Virus record (IMG/VR): IMGVR_UViG_3300028844_005756
Coordinates: 1-64,000 of that record
DNA from: a virus
Direction: 5' to 3' (one strand)
Length of the DNA stretch: 64,000 nucleotides
A program made the translations under genes and the position numbers. Numbering within the stretch: the stretch's first letter is position 1; each line of letters begins with the position of its first letter. The notes under the pieces are model-generated. The model was not told the origin of the DNA and did not search any database. It saw nothing but the letters and a program-made list of their open reading frames with translations. Of this stretch, positions 16,549-25,663 are shown in pieces.

Positions 16549-18285
16549 ATGCATATCATTTTTGAAAAAGTTCGTTTTCAGAACTTTCTTTCCTTTGGTA
16601 CAACCCCAACAGAAATTAATTTAGTCAATTATAAATCAACTCTTGTCACAGGCTCAAATTTTTCTGGAAAATCTTCAGCTATACTTGATACAATTACATT
16701 CTCTCTTTTTGGAAAAGCATTTAGACAAATTAACAAACCGCAACTTATTAATATGTTTAATGGAAAAGAGTGTTTAGTTGAATTACAATTTGTAAAAAAT
16801 AATGTAAGATATTTGATTAGACGAGGATTAAAACCAAACATATTTGAAATTTTTAAAAACGATCAAAAATTAGATATTGATGCTTCTGCAAAAGATCAAC
16901 AATCTGAGTTTGAAAAAAACATTTTAAATTTTACATATCAAACATTTCAACAGATTGTAGTTTTAGGGTCTGCTAATTATATACCTTTCATGCGATTAAA
17001 ACCAAATGAAAGGAGATTAGTTGTTGATGATATTTTAAATTTACATGTCTTTACCAAGATGGCAGACAATCTGAAATTAGAAATTACCGAAACTAAATCA
17101 GAATTACAAACTACTCTCAATCAACTCTTTTTAAAAGAAGAATTATTAAATTCTAAGAAAGAACATTTAGAAGCACTTTCTAATGTAAATGTTTCTACAG
17201 TTGATGAGAACTTAATAAATGAGATTAAAAATGAAAATGAAAATCTAACATTAGAAATAGAGGAAAAAGAAAGAGAATTAGAAACACTTCATATAGAAGA
17301 TGAACATGATTTGTTATCTGTAGATAGAGAATTAAATAAGTATGAAAAAATAAAAAACAAAATAATGTTTGGTGTTGAAACTCAAAAGAAAACATATGAC
17401 TTTTTTCTTGAAAATTCCAGTTGTCCAACTTGTTGTCAAAACATAGAAGAAGATTTTAGAAAAAAACAGATAGAATTAATAAAAGAAAAAATACTAGAAA
17501 AGAAAGAAGGTGTTCAACAACTCCTTGAAAAAATAACAGACTTTAAAAATATAAAAGAAGACTATATATCAATTAATAAAAATATTGATTCAAATAAAAA
17601 AAAGCAGGTTGAATTAAAAAATTTAATTCTTTCATTAAAAAATAAAATTAAAAACAATCATGAAAAAATTTCTATATTAAGAAATCCTAGTACTTTGGAT
17701 GTTGAAAAAGTGAATAAAACTGAAAAAGAAATTTTAGATATAGAAAAGACTATTAATGAATTAAAGTATAATGAAAAATTTTACAATGAAGAAACTGAGA
17801 TACAAAAAAATTGTAGTATTTTACTAAAAGATACCGGTATTAAAGCTACAATTATGAATAAGTATTTGAGATTATTAAATAAAAATATGGAATTATATTT
17901 AAAAAGATTTGGATTAAAATTAAATTTTGAATTAGATAATTCATTTAATGAAAAAATTACAAATTTTTCAGGTCATGAATTCTCATATTTTTCACTTAGC
18001 GAAGGAGAAAAACTAAGAGTTGATTTGGCTATGATGTTTTCATGGAGAAATCTTGCTACAAAGAGAGCAAAAATGAAAACAAATATTTTAATTTTAGATG
18101 AAGTGATGGATGGTGCAGCGGATGCTTTTCTCCAACAAGAACTTGTAGATTTATTAAATGAACTTGACTCCACAAATGTTTATGTTATTTCACATAGAAC
18201 AGATGGATTGCAAGATAAATTTGATAGAAATTTACATGTTGAGCGTAAAACTGGATTTTCTATTATAAAGGAAAATATATTATGA
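16549..18285 (+). CDS. 46: recombination nuclease subunit gp46 (Rad50/SbcC family)
   Basis: 578 residues (T4: 560). Walker A GSNFSGKSS (residues 35-43), a long coiled coil with the zinc-hook CPTC near residue 293, ABC signature SLSEGEKLR near 482 and Walker B ILILDEV near 512 followed by the D-loop and SHRTD. ATP-driven clamp of the gp46/47 nuclease. There is no clear Shine-Dalgarno sequence: the ATG is directly preceded by TATAAT. Confidence 0.93.
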   Translation: MHIIFEKVRFQNFLSFGTTPTEINLVNYKSTLVTGSNFSGKSSAILDTITFSLFGKAFRQINKPQLINMFNGKECLVELQFVKNNVRYLIRRGLKPNIFEIFKNDQKLDIDASAKDQQSEFEKNILNFTYQTFQQIVVLGSANYIPFMRLKPNERRLVVDDILNLHVFTKMADNLKLEITETKSELQTTLNQLFLKEELLNSKKEHLEALSNVNVSTVDENLINEIKNENENLTLEIEEKERELETLHIEDEHDLLSVDRELNKYEKIKNKIMFGVETQKKTYDFFLENSSCPTCCQNIEEDFRKKQIELIKEKILEKKEGVQQLLEKITDFKNIKEDYISINKNIDSNKKKQVELKNLILSLKNKIKNNHEKISILRNPSTLDVEKVNKTEKEILDIEKTINELKYNEKFYNEETEIQKNCSILLKDTGIKATIMNKYLRLLNKNMELYLKRFGLKLNFELDNSFNEKITNFSGHEFSYFSLSEGEKLRVDLAMMFSWRNLATKRAKMKTNILILDEVMDGAADAFLQQELVDLLNELDSTNVYVISHRTDGLQDKFDRNLHVERKTGFSIIKENIL

Positions 18286-19067
18286 TTCTACAATCTGATT
18301 TTGACGTTGGATTTGAAATAGAAGGTTTTGCATTAGAATCAAATTATATAAAAATTAAAAAACTTGCAGAAGAATATGGATTGTATTTTATCACAGGAGA
18401 TTGTAGTATAAAAGAAGATGATGATATGAAAGAACTTTCATATTATGAATATAATGGTAATGAATACTATGAAACTATTGTTCCATTTGAAATTAATACT
18501 AAACCTTTAATTGTAACACCAAAAAACATATTAAAAACAATTAATTTTTTTGTTGATTTATATAAAAATAGAATCGTTACAAATAATACATGCTCTTTGC
18601 ATATGCATGTTAAATTAAAAAAAGATAAATTAAACTCATTGAAATCATTTTACAATTCTGCAATGTGTTTAGCTTATCTAATTGAAACTCAAAAATATAA
18701 AAACTTTAAAGTGTTTGATGGAGAAAAAATGGAGCATGTATTTTGGGCAAATCCAGAATACATGTATAAAGAATATGAGCGAATGAAAAACAACTTTGAA
18801 AATATTAAAAATGTAAATCATGATAAAAGAAGAGGTCTGTTTCATACACATTCAATTGGTACACTTGAATGGAGAGGTCCTAGGAGATTATTTGATAGTA
18901 ACCCCTTAATGTTTTTAAATAATTCATTAAAGTCATATGAAGATAGAATAATACGATATACAAAATTTTTATTTAATTTAATACCCACTCTAAGAGATGC
19001 ACACAATGCAAAAGGTATTGAAAAGAAAAATTCACTTTATTGGTCACTTTATTACTTAAAGGTGTAG
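18282..19067 (+). CDS. amidoligase-like protein (COOH-NH2 ligase fold), short form
   Basis: 261 residues. The signature blocks of the putative amidoligase family (glutamine-synthetase-like fold) appear in order. VGFEIEGF near residues 9-16 (metal-binding Glu pair) and GDCSI near 39 come first. FEINTKPL (about 69) stands in place of E..SP, CSLHMHV (about 107) matches C-G-x-H-v-H, and LEWRGPRR is near 198. Family members are predicted to form amide bonds, for example in peptide tags or wall modification, but few have been tested. It overlaps gene 46 by four bases. A second, larger relative is at 46963-48351. Confidence 0.6.
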   Translation: MILQSDFDVGFEIEGFALESNYIKIKKLAEEYGLYFITGDCSIKEDDDMKELSYYEYNGNEYYETIVPFEINTKPLIVTPKNILKTINFFVDLYKNRIVTNNTCSLHMHVKLKKDKLNSLKSFYNSAMCLAYLIETQKYKNFKVFDGEKMEHVFWANPEYMYKEYERMKNNFENIKNVNHDKRRGLFHTHSIGTLEWRGPRRLFDSNPLMFLNNSLKSYEDRIIRYTKFLFNLIPTLRDAHNAKGIEKKNSLYWSLYYLKV

Positions 19068-19586
19068 ATGAATTTTAATTTAGTCACTGAAAAAGATAAT
19101 TTAGAATATCTTAAACAAGTATCAAATCCTTTTGATTTTAAGAATCCTCCCTATGACCCAACTGAATTAGCCAACACTATCTTTAATTACGTTAAAGGAG
19201 CGGAAGCATTTGGTGTTTCAGGAATTCAATTATCATTTCCATACCGTGTATTTGGTATTTTTATTGAAAATAACAAATTTCAAGTAATGTTCAATCCTAG
19301 ACTTATAGAAATTATAGACGATACAAAAGTAAATGAAAAAGAAGGATGCTTGAGTTTTCCAAATTTATTCCTAAATATAGGAAGACCAAAAATTATTAAT
19401 GTGGAATATCAAACAACTACTGGATTGATAAATAATATAGAATTATCTGATTATTTTGCAAGAGGCTTTTTACACGAATTAGATCATTTAAATGGCGTGG
19501 TGTTTACAGATTATGTAGGAAGACTTTCTCTTAAAATGACAAGAAAAAAATTGTATAAAAAAATGAAGAAGTATAAACAATCTTAA
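19068..19586 (+). CDS. def: peptide deformylase
   Basis: 172 residues. Motif 2 EGCLSFP (92-98, metal-binding Cys94) and motif 3 HELDH (136-140) are intact. Motif 1 is degenerate (GVSGIQL around 49-55 instead of GxGxAAxQ, keeping the Gln), and the residue before HELDH is Leu where Gln is common. It removes the formyl group from new proteins; phage versions are widespread in marine T4-like phages. The ATG begins directly after the stop of the amidoligase-like gene. Confidence 0.85.
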   Translation: MNFNLVTEKDNLEYLKQVSNPFDFKNPPYDPTELANTIFNYVKGAEAFGVSGIQLSFPYRVFGIFIENNKFQVMFNPRLIEIIDDTKVNEKEGCLSFPNLFLNIGRPKIINVEYQTTTGLINNIELSDYFARGFLHELDHLNGVVFTDYVGRLSLKMTRKKLYKKMKKYKQS

Positions 19587-19599
19587 AAAGGATATTTAA

Positions 19600-20259
19600 A
19601 TGCCAAATTCAGCAGCATTTTTAGCTAAAGTAGCAGAAAAACCAAAGTGGATGACCGCACAAGAAAAAGCAAAAACATTTGCAGGTCCTGGTGGTTGGTA
19701 CATGAAAAATGGAAATCCAGCCGCAGCACCAGAATTAATAGAAACTATTCCAGGATTATCAAACATGATAGATTTTGATAGTGCTGGTAATTTAGTAGCT
19801 GATGTCGGAACAATTAAAACATTATCAGCTACATTGGTCAGAAGAAATAGAAGAGGATTTAATGTAGTTATTGGTTTAGAAGAACAATTTAAAAATGATA
19901 AAGCCAATAATGTTCAATTTGTGTTAGCACTGGCTTCAGGTGCAGCCACAACTACAGATGGTAATCCAATGCCTAATTTTTCACCCGGGGGAAGTAGTAT
20001 TGTTTATGAGCTTGCAGCTGGAGCTACAACAGGTAGATTATTATTTCAATTACCTTTGTTAGATGAAGTACCAGCTACATTAACACTTACATTTCCAGCA
20101 CCTGCTATGTTGATAGTAGAAGCTACTGTTGGACCAATTGGAGTACAAACACCAACTGCAATTACAGGTCTAACAGGATTTGTAGATAGTGAAAATAGAG
20201 CATTAGATACATTAGACCTAAATGGAGTATATGGTCCAAATGATACGATATCACTATAA
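19600..20259 (+). CDS. probable virion structural or decoration protein
   Basis: 219 residues, rich in Ala, Gly, Pro and Thr, with a PKWMTAQEKAKTFAGPGGWYM start and many short strands later (LPATLTLTFPAPAMLIVEA style). The composition, its own strong ribosome-binding site and an efficient terminator directly after it suggest an abundant virion protein. No family recognised by eye. Confidence 0.5.
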   Translation: MPNSAAFLAKVAEKPKWMTAQEKAKTFAGPGGWYMKNGNPAAAPELIETIPGLSNMIDFDSAGNLVADVGTIKTLSATLVRRNRRGFNVVIGLEEQFKNDKANNVQFVLALASGAATTTDGNPMPNFSPGGSSIVYELAAGATTGRLLFQLPLLDEVPATLTLTFPAPAMLIVEATVGPIGVQTPTAITGLTGFVDSENRALDTLDLNGVYGPNDTISL

Positions 20260-20272
20260 ATAAGATTTGTCA

Positions 20273-20302
20273 ACGGCAGTTTTTATAACTGCCGTATTTT
20301 TT
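20273..20302 (+). terminator. rho-independent terminator
   Basis: ACGGCAGTT / AACTGCCGT, a perfect 9-bp stem with a 5-base loop, followed by ATTTTTT. It ends the transcription unit closing with the putative structural protein. Confidence 0.88.
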
Positions 20303-20326
20303 CACTAAGATTGGAGAACATAGAAA

Positions 20327-20524
20327 ATGCGTGATAAAGCATATCGTAAAAAACAGGAAGCTAAGAAATCTTATAAAAAATTTGTTTCCGAAATGAAACA
20401 TGAGAAGTTTAAAAATCCTGTAAAAAGTTCTAAAAATAAAAAAATGAATTTGAATAAATTAGATTACGATAATTTGACAGAAGACGATATTTTAAACTTA
20501 GAACATATGACTGATGAGGAATAA
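20327..20524 (+). CDS. small lysine-rich hypothetical protein
   Basis: 65 residues; basic first half (KAYRKKQEAKKSYKKF), acidic C-terminus (NLEHMTDEE). Good ribosome-binding site (TTGGAGAAC). First of five small unknown genes after the terminator. Confidence 0.55.
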   Translation: MRDKAYRKKQEAKKSYKKFVSEMKHEKFKNPVKSSKNKKMNLNKLDYDNLTEDDILNLEHMTDEE

Positions 20525-20527
20525 TAA

Positions 20528-20980
20528 ATGAGTTATACTCTTGAAGAATTAAGAAAACTTTCAGTCGAGGAACAAAATACATTAAACTTGGAAAGAAATG
20601 TAACTAGACAACTAATTATTAGTGCTGATAGTATAATGAATGATTTTTTTAAAAAATATAAAAAACAAGAGTTTGTCGGACCTATAAGAAAAGATATTGT
20701 AGATGCTTCTAATAACATAAGAAACAATATAATGAAAATGCTTGAAAATAAATGTTCTGAAATACTTAAACAATTTAATGAAGATTATGAAAATTTCTGT
20801 GTTAAGTTCGGTTGGTATGAAAATTTAGGTGCAAAATTTAGACATAAAATAACAAGAGATGAACTTGCTTATGAGTTGTGTGAAATTATAAGAAAAATTT
20901 ATTATGTTTATGTAGAAGATAAATTTCCTAAAAATTATAAAATAGATATAATAGAAACATATCTACTGAAAGAAAAATAA
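20528..20980 (+). CDS. hypothetical protein
   Basis: 150 residues, predicted mostly helical and charged; no recognised motif. Shares a one-base stop/start overlap with the next gene (TAATG at 20978-20982). Confidence 0.55.
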   Translation: MSYTLEELRKLSVEEQNTLNLERNVTRQLIISADSIMNDFFKKYKKQEFVGPIRKDIVDASNNIRNNIMKMLENKCSEILKQFNEDYENFCVKFGWYENLGAKFRHKITRDELAYELCEIIRKIYYVYVEDKFPKNYKIDIIETYLLKEK

Positions 20981-21195
20981 TGCAGAAAATTAATACAACA
21001 GATTTAATATTAACTACTCCTCAATGGTCTTCTTTTTGTGCTTCAGAAAAAGGTGTTAAAAAAGAAGTAATGCCAGATTTTGTTGTAGATAAAAGAACAA
21101 TAGTTGTAGACCCTATTTCAAAAAAGAAATTCTATAAATGTAGAATGGTTTCGGATAATGAAGTATATAAAGAAATTAAAAAATATTTAATGTGA
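20980..21195 (+). CDS. hypothetical protein
   Basis: 71 residues, unrecognised. The segment IVVDPISKKKFYKCRMVSD looks like a small beta hairpin. Part of the small-gene run 20327-21623. Confidence 0.5.
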   Translation: MQKINTTDLILTTPQWSSFCASEKGVKKEVMPDFVVDKRTIVVDPISKKKFYKCRMVSDNEVYKEIKKYLM

Positions 21196-21201
21196 TTAAT
21201 T

Positions 21202-21375
21202 ATGATTTTTAAAAGAAAAGCTAACCAAATTTTTTGTTTTGATAGTGAAGAAGAATTAAAAGATTATTGTGCAGAAAATAATAACATTAATATAAAAATG
21301 TTTCAAGATTTTGATGTATCAAAATATAATAAAAGAAACAAAAGATTTGACAAAATAAAATCCAATAAAATTTAA
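21202..21375 (+). CDS. small hypothetical protein (57 residues)
   Basis: Starts MIFKRKANQIFCFDSEEELK, ends in a very basic tail (KRNKRFDKIKSNKI). It fills the gap between two other small genes in the same direction with six- and two-base spacers. Function unknown. Confidence 0.5.
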   Translation: MIFKRKANQIFCFDSEEELKDYCAENNNINIKMFQDFDVSKYNKRNKRFDKIKSNKI

Positions 21376-21377
21376 AA

Positions 21378-21623
21378 ATGATTTCATTTCAAGGAAATGG
21401 AATGCATCACAATGTAAATTCAGATCACTACAAGATGTATCCCAAACATTTGCAAGAAGAGATGAGATTAATTGATGAACAATATCTGATAGTTGAGAGA
21501 TTGCAAATGGCAGACAAATTACCAGAATATCCTATTCCCGATTTTCCGCTTTCATGTGCAATGTTATATGAATTGTTTTTTGGTAAAAATAAAAAAATAA
21601 AAATTTATAAAAAAAGTCCTTGA
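21378..21623 (+). CDS. hypothetical protein
   Basis: 81 residues, no recognised domain. An N-terminal His/Asn-rich segment (GNGMHHNVNSDHYKMY) is followed by a helix and a Lys-rich end. Its last bases overlap the promoter at 21620. Confidence 0.55.
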   Translation: MISFQGNGMHHNVNSDHYKMYPKHLQEEMRLIDEQYLIVERLQMADKLPEYPIPDFPLSCAMLYELFFGKNKKIKIYKKSP

Positions 21624-21648
21624 CTTTTTGATTCTCTTGTGATATACT
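21620..21648 (+). promoter_or_regulatory. sigma-70 promoter for the VWA gene
   Basis: TTGACT (21620-21625), 17 bases ending in TGTGA, TATACT (21643-21648). The leader would be about 30 bases, with TTGGAG before the ATG at 21686. Same style as the promoters at 24187, 36656 and 37123. Confidence 0.8.
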
Positions 21649-21685
21649 CTTTCCATTAGTCAGAAAACCCACCTTGGAGAACTAT

Positions 21686-24190
21686 ATGTCTATGGAAATA
21701 TACAGTGACAGTTTGGCAAAATTGTTTGCCGCTGAGAATATTGGTGTAGAAATCAAGAAAACATCAACAGCATATTTTGATGTCAAGAATCGCAGAATGA
21801 CATTTCCAACTTGGATTCTAGAACTGCCTGTTGCCTCCCGTGAACTCCTCATGTTGCATGAAGCATCACATGCTCTCCACACACCTGAATTTGGTACTCA
21901 TGAAAAAGCCAAAGAATATGAGCAAGTTTTCAGAACTATTCTAAATGTTTTGGAAGACAAACGCATAGAAGATATGATGAAAGAAAAGTTTCCCGGTTCA
22001 AAAGCCACATTTATTCGTGGATTTTTTGAGCTTGTGAACAAGAACTTTTTTGGCATTCGTTTTCATGACAGTACAGAAGAACTTAGTTTAATTGATAGAA
22101 TGAATCTACATTTTAAAGGTGATTATTACTTTGAATGTGAATTCACAGAAGAGGAGCAATATTGGGTAGACCGCGCCGTACAAAATAAGACCTTTGAGGA
22201 AGTGTATCAAAATGCTCTAGAATTGTTTGAGTGGATTAAAAAAGAATACTCTAAAGAAGTGTTGGAAAACATCAAATTCAATTTGGATGATTTGCAATTT
22301 GGTGATAGTGATTATGATGTTGATGGTAATCCAATTCAAATGGATTTAGACAAAGTTAAAGAATCTATTGGTGAAGAAGCATTTGAAGAATTGATGAACG
22401 CAATTGAAGAGAATAGAAAAGAAGATGCGGAAAATATTATCAATCAAAATCTAAAGGATGATAGACTAGATTTTGCTGAGAATAATTCTGCGAAAACAGA
22501 TCAGAATTGGGAAAAGAACCAAGAAAATTTCATGAAGGATAGAGAGAATCAATACAATTCTTTCTCATACCGACATCCGCTAAATCTTAATATTCCAAGA
22601 AGAATCAATTGTGATGATTTTATTGTTAAAAATAGAGTTGTCACTGAAACATTAACAGAAAATTTTTCATATCTTTCCGATACAGAAAGAGAAAGTTTTC
22701 AAAACTTTATGAAAAAGCATAAAGATTCTATGCGACAGATTCTCTCTCATATGGTTAGAGAATTTTATCGCAAAAAAGCTGCAGAAGATTATCGTAGAAC
22801 GCAAGAATCTAAAACTGGTAATCTTGACTTGCACAAATTACCACATTACAAATATAATTCCGATTTGTTCCTAAACAAGTCTGTGATAAAAGATGAAAAA
22901 AATCATGGGTTTGTGTTGCTTCTAGATTGGTCTGGCTCCATGAGTTCAATCATGACCAATGCAATTTTACAATTAATCAATAAAGTTACTTTCTGTAAAG
23001 CGATTGATGTTCCATTTGTAGCATATGCATTTTCATCCGAAGCAGGAAAAAGCTATGATACTCCACAAGATATTGTGGTACATGCAACAGATGAAAATGA
23101 TTTAAGAATCGGTTATACTTATAAACTAATAGAGTTGTGTGATTCTACTAGAAAGAATTATGAAGAACAACTCCGAAATCTATATTATCTTGCATATTGC
23201 TTCATCAATAATAACATGATACCAGTTCATAGATATACATCAATGAAAAATTCTTGTGATGAATATCTACGCATACATGGTAATGAAAAAGTAGATTCAT
23301 TTCCTCAACAAAATTGGAGAGTAAGACAATTAGAACAATCTGTTGTTTTGAGTGATTTGTTTGAATTGGGTTCTACTCCACTGAACGATAGTTTAGTATT
23401 GATGAACCACGTATTACCCAAAACACAACAACGTATGAATGTGGATATCATGAACTTCATTACCATTACAGATGGTGATAGTGATTTTATTCAATCCCCA
23501 GCAAAGGTTAGCGATTCAAAGACATACAAACAAAATTGTCATCCGAAGAAAAATACCGAAACTTATACTGAGGACTCTATTGAAATTGATAAATTATATA
23601 CAATTTTTGGAAGAAATGGTACAGCATCTAATAGACGGGGTGATAACACAATTTTCTTACGTTCACTGTATTCAGATAAGATCTATGATTTAACAATGCC
23701 AGAAATGAAAGATGGTGGATATGGCCATTCAAAGAGCAGAGAACGTACACGTACATTTGCTAAAGTATTGAAACAAGAAACCGGTGCGAATGTTATTAGC
23801 ATTGAGTTGCTACCTAATAACAACAACTCTTTCAAAAAAACCATCATGTCAATGTATAACACTGATGATTTTGAAAAAATTGAAAAAATCTCCGCTGATT
23901 ATCGCAAGAATGGTTTTGCAGTAATTGAAAATGGCTATGACAAAATCTTTGCAGTGAACACAAATGTAATCTGTGAAGAATCATACAATCGTAATTACTA
24001 TTACGATGTTTCTAATCTAGATGAAGAACGTGATTATTTTGATGATATCACTCAAACTAAGGATGGTAAATATACTACCAAACAATTGAAGAATGCACTT
24101 GTGAAAAATTCTTCTCAAAAAGCAAAACGGAAGTTCCTTGCTTCCAGAATTGTTGATATTATTTCCGATAAACAGAAAATTTCTGCTTGA
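21686..24190 (+). CDS. CobT-like VWA-domain protein with HExxH motif
   Basis: 834 residues. The N-terminal part has HEASHALH (about 57-64), a zincin-like HExxH in the style of VWA/peptidase-like phage proteins. An acidic middle follows, and the C-terminal half carries a VWA domain with MIDAS DWSGS (about 413-417) and later Thr/Asp sites (STPLNDS near 561, TITDGD near 592). Together with the MoxR-type ATPase downstream it forms the CobS/CobT-like pair seen in many marine T4-like phages; in bacteria such pairs insert metals or remodel complexes. The ATG at 21686 is preferred over an upstream TTG because TTGGAG is correctly spaced before it. Confidence 0.75.
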   Translation: MSMEIYSDSLAKLFAAENIGVEIKKTSTAYFDVKNRRMTFPTWILELPVASRELLMLHEASHALHTPEFGTHEKAKEYEQVFRTILNVLEDKRIEDMMKEKFPGSKATFIRGFFELVNKNFFGIRFHDSTEELSLIDRMNLHFKGDYYFECEFTEEEQYWVDRAVQNKTFEEVYQNALELFEWIKKEYSKEVLENIKFNLDDLQFGDSDYDVDGNPIQMDLDKVKESIGEEAFEELMNAIEENRKEDAENIINQNLKDDRLDFAENNSAKTDQNWEKNQENFMKDRENQYNSFSYRHPLNLNIPRRINCDDFIVKNRVVTETLTENFSYLSDTERESFQNFMKKHKDSMRQILSHMVREFYRKKAAEDYRRTQESKTGNLDLHKLPHYKYNSDLFLNKSVIKDEKNHGFVLLLDWSGSMSSIMTNAILQLINKVTFCKAIDVPFVAYAFSSEAGKSYDTPQDIVVHATDENDLRIGYTYKLIELCDSTRKNYEEQLRNLYYLAYCFINNNMIPVHRYTSMKNSCDEYLRIHGNEKVDSFPQQNWRVRQLEQSVVLSDLFELGSTPLNDSLVLMNHVLPKTQQRMNVDIMNFITITDGDSDFIQSPAKVSDSKTYKQNCHPKKNTETYTEDSIEIDKLYTIFGRNGTASNRRGDNTIFLRSLYSDKIYDLTMPEMKDGGYGHSKSRERTRTFAKVLKQETGANVISIELLPNNNNSFKKTIMSMYNTDDFEKIEKISADYRKNGFAVIENGYDKIFAVNTNVICEESYNRNYYYDVSNLDEERDYFDDITQTKDGKYTTKQLKNALVKNSSQKAKRKFLASRIVDIISDKQKISA

Positions 24191-24215
24191 CATTTCTCCA
24201 CAACACTGATATACT
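24187..24215 (+). promoter_or_regulatory. sigma-70 promoter for the CobS-like gene
   Basis: TTGACA (24187-24192), 17 bases ending CACTGA, TATACT (24210-24215). It overlaps the stop codon of the VWA gene and is embedded in a large perfect inverted repeat (24198-24230). Leader about 35 bases, AAGGAG before the ATG. Confidence 0.85.
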
Positions 24216-24230
24216 ATTTCAGTGTTGTGG
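24198..24230. promoter_or_regulatory. 12-bp perfect inverted repeat over the promoter, candidate operator
   Basis: CCACAACACTGA and its exact reverse complement TCAGTGTTGTGG flank a 9-base centre that begins with the -10 box. Transcription from this promoter would start around 24222, inside the right arm, so the hairpin is not in that RNA. No T-tract follows. It therefore looks more like a DNA-binding site for a dimeric regulator than a terminator. Confidence 0.6.
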
Positions 24231-24257
24231 ATTTCCCCTATAATCAAGGAGATTATT

Positions 24258-25586
24258 ATGAGCCGTGAGATTGAACTTGTACGTGAACACCTGAATAATG
24301 ACGTTGCTACTCGCAAAGAGATTGTTGTTGCTGCTAAAGAACTTGGAATCAAACATGGTCCTGTGTTGCGAAAAGCAGAGAAAATTTCTCATGGTGTTTA
24401 TAAATTGGAGACTGTATTGAAAAAGACCCCACCTGTTAAAGAAAAAGTTGTAAATTTTCGGCCTAAACAAGAAGAGGTGAGTAAAGGTTATATACCTGAA
24501 AAAGACCCTTGCTTTGTTGCTTTTGGAGACTTCAGCGTAGTAGATGCCGTAATTGCATCCAAACGTTTCATGCCTGTCGTAATTACTGGCGATTCTGGTA
24601 ATGGCAAGACTAAAATGGTAGAGCAAGCTTGTGCCAAAAACAAGCGTAATTTCTATCGTATGAATATTACTGTTGAAACAGATGAGATGGATATTCTTGG
24701 CCACTACAATCTGATTAATGGTGAAACAGTATGGGAGGACTCCCCACTAGTGGAAGCCGCTAAAGTTGGTGGCATTGTATTACTAGATGAAATCTTTGCT
24801 GGCAATCCAGCACGGATGTTGGCATTGCAAGGTATTCTAGAAGGCAAGCCATTTCTAATCAAGAAAACTGGTGAACGTGTTATTCCGGCAGAAGGATTCA
24901 ATATTATTGCAACTGACAATACAAAGGGGAATGGTTCTGAATCTGGACGTTACATCGGAACTAACATTCAAAACACCGCATTTCTTGAGCGATTTGTAAT
25001 GTGTATTGACCATGACTATCCACCAAAAGCTAAAGAAATCAAGATGTTGGATAAGTACATTGAAGTATACAATATCAATATTGATGATAAGGATTATACA
25101 AATAAACTTGCGCAATGGGCAGAAGTCACTCGCAAATCTTACAAAGATGGTGCAATTGATGAACTTGTAACAACACGGAGATTGTTTCATATTTTGAACA
25201 TTTATTCCGTATTGAACGATAAAGAAAAAGCTATTCAATACGCAATCTCTAGATTTGATGAAGAAGTGCGAGATTCCTTCTTATCACTTTATAAAAAGAT
25301 TGATGAAACTGTTGTTGACCCTAATCATCAACCAATTGAAAAGGAAAACCTAGTAACATTAGACCAACTTATAGATGAAGTTTTTGATGAGAAAGAAAAA
25401 CAACATTATTTATTAGATTCTGCTGATTATGATGAAAGGCATAAGTTGTTCAAATTATATCTTGAAACTTTGGAAGAATATACAGAATTAGAGCAATCTT
25501 ATGATAGAGTTTTGCAAGCCGATTTGATTTATCAACGAAAACTTTTAATTGAAAAATTGTGGAATATTTTTGATTCCGCTTCTTAA
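24258..25586 (+). CDS. CobS-like MoxR-family AAA+ ATPase
   Basis: 442 residues. Helical N-terminal region, then Walker A GDSGNGKTK (about 111-119), Walker B VLLDEIFAG (about 174-182), IIATDNTKGNG sensor 1 region, and TAFLERFVM, the arginine-finger/pore block typical of MoxR/CobS ATPases. It works with the VWA protein encoded upstream, probably as a chaperone or chelatase motor. Phage members of this family are known by similarity only. The start at 24258 follows AAGGAGATT; an earlier ATG lies within the promoter region. Confidence 0.8.
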   Translation: MSREIELVREHLNNDVATRKEIVVAAKELGIKHGPVLRKAEKISHGVYKLETVLKKTPPVKEKVVNFRPKQEEVSKGYIPEKDPCFVAFGDFSVVDAVIASKRFMPVVITGDSGNGKTKMVEQACAKNKRNFYRMNITVETDEMDILGHYNLINGETVWEDSPLVEAAKVGGIVLLDEIFAGNPARMLALQGILEGKPFLIKKTGERVIPAEGFNIIATDNTKGNGSESGRYIGTNIQNTAFLERFVMCIDHDYPPKAKEIKMLDKYIEVYNINIDDKDYTNKLAQWAEVTRKSYKDGAIDELVTTRRLFHILNIYSVLNDKEKAIQYAISRFDEEVRDSFLSLYKKIDETVVDPNHQPIEKENLVTLDQLIDEVFDEKEKQHYLLDSADYDERHKLFKLYLETLEEYTELEQSYDRVLQADLIYQRKLLIEKLWNIFDSAS

Positions 25587-25595
25587 AACATCCTA

Positions 25596-25640
25596 AATAG
25601 TAGAGAAACAGTGGTAGTGTAAGTGTTCTCTACTATTTTA
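25596..25640 (+). terminator. rho-independent terminator
   Basis: AATAGTAGAGA pairs with TCTCTACTATT (11 bp, extendable with a bulge), loop about 20 bases, followed by TTTATT. It ends the VWA/CobS unit and precedes the glycosyltransferase gene. Confidence 0.65.
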
Positions 25641-25663
25641 TTAATTTATTTTGGAGTATATTA

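Noticed and set aside
20255-20262. Perfect TATAAATA late box at the end of the putative structural gene
   Set aside because: Transcription would start right at the terminator hairpin (20273-20302) and stop at once; most likely a chance match over the last codons and stop.
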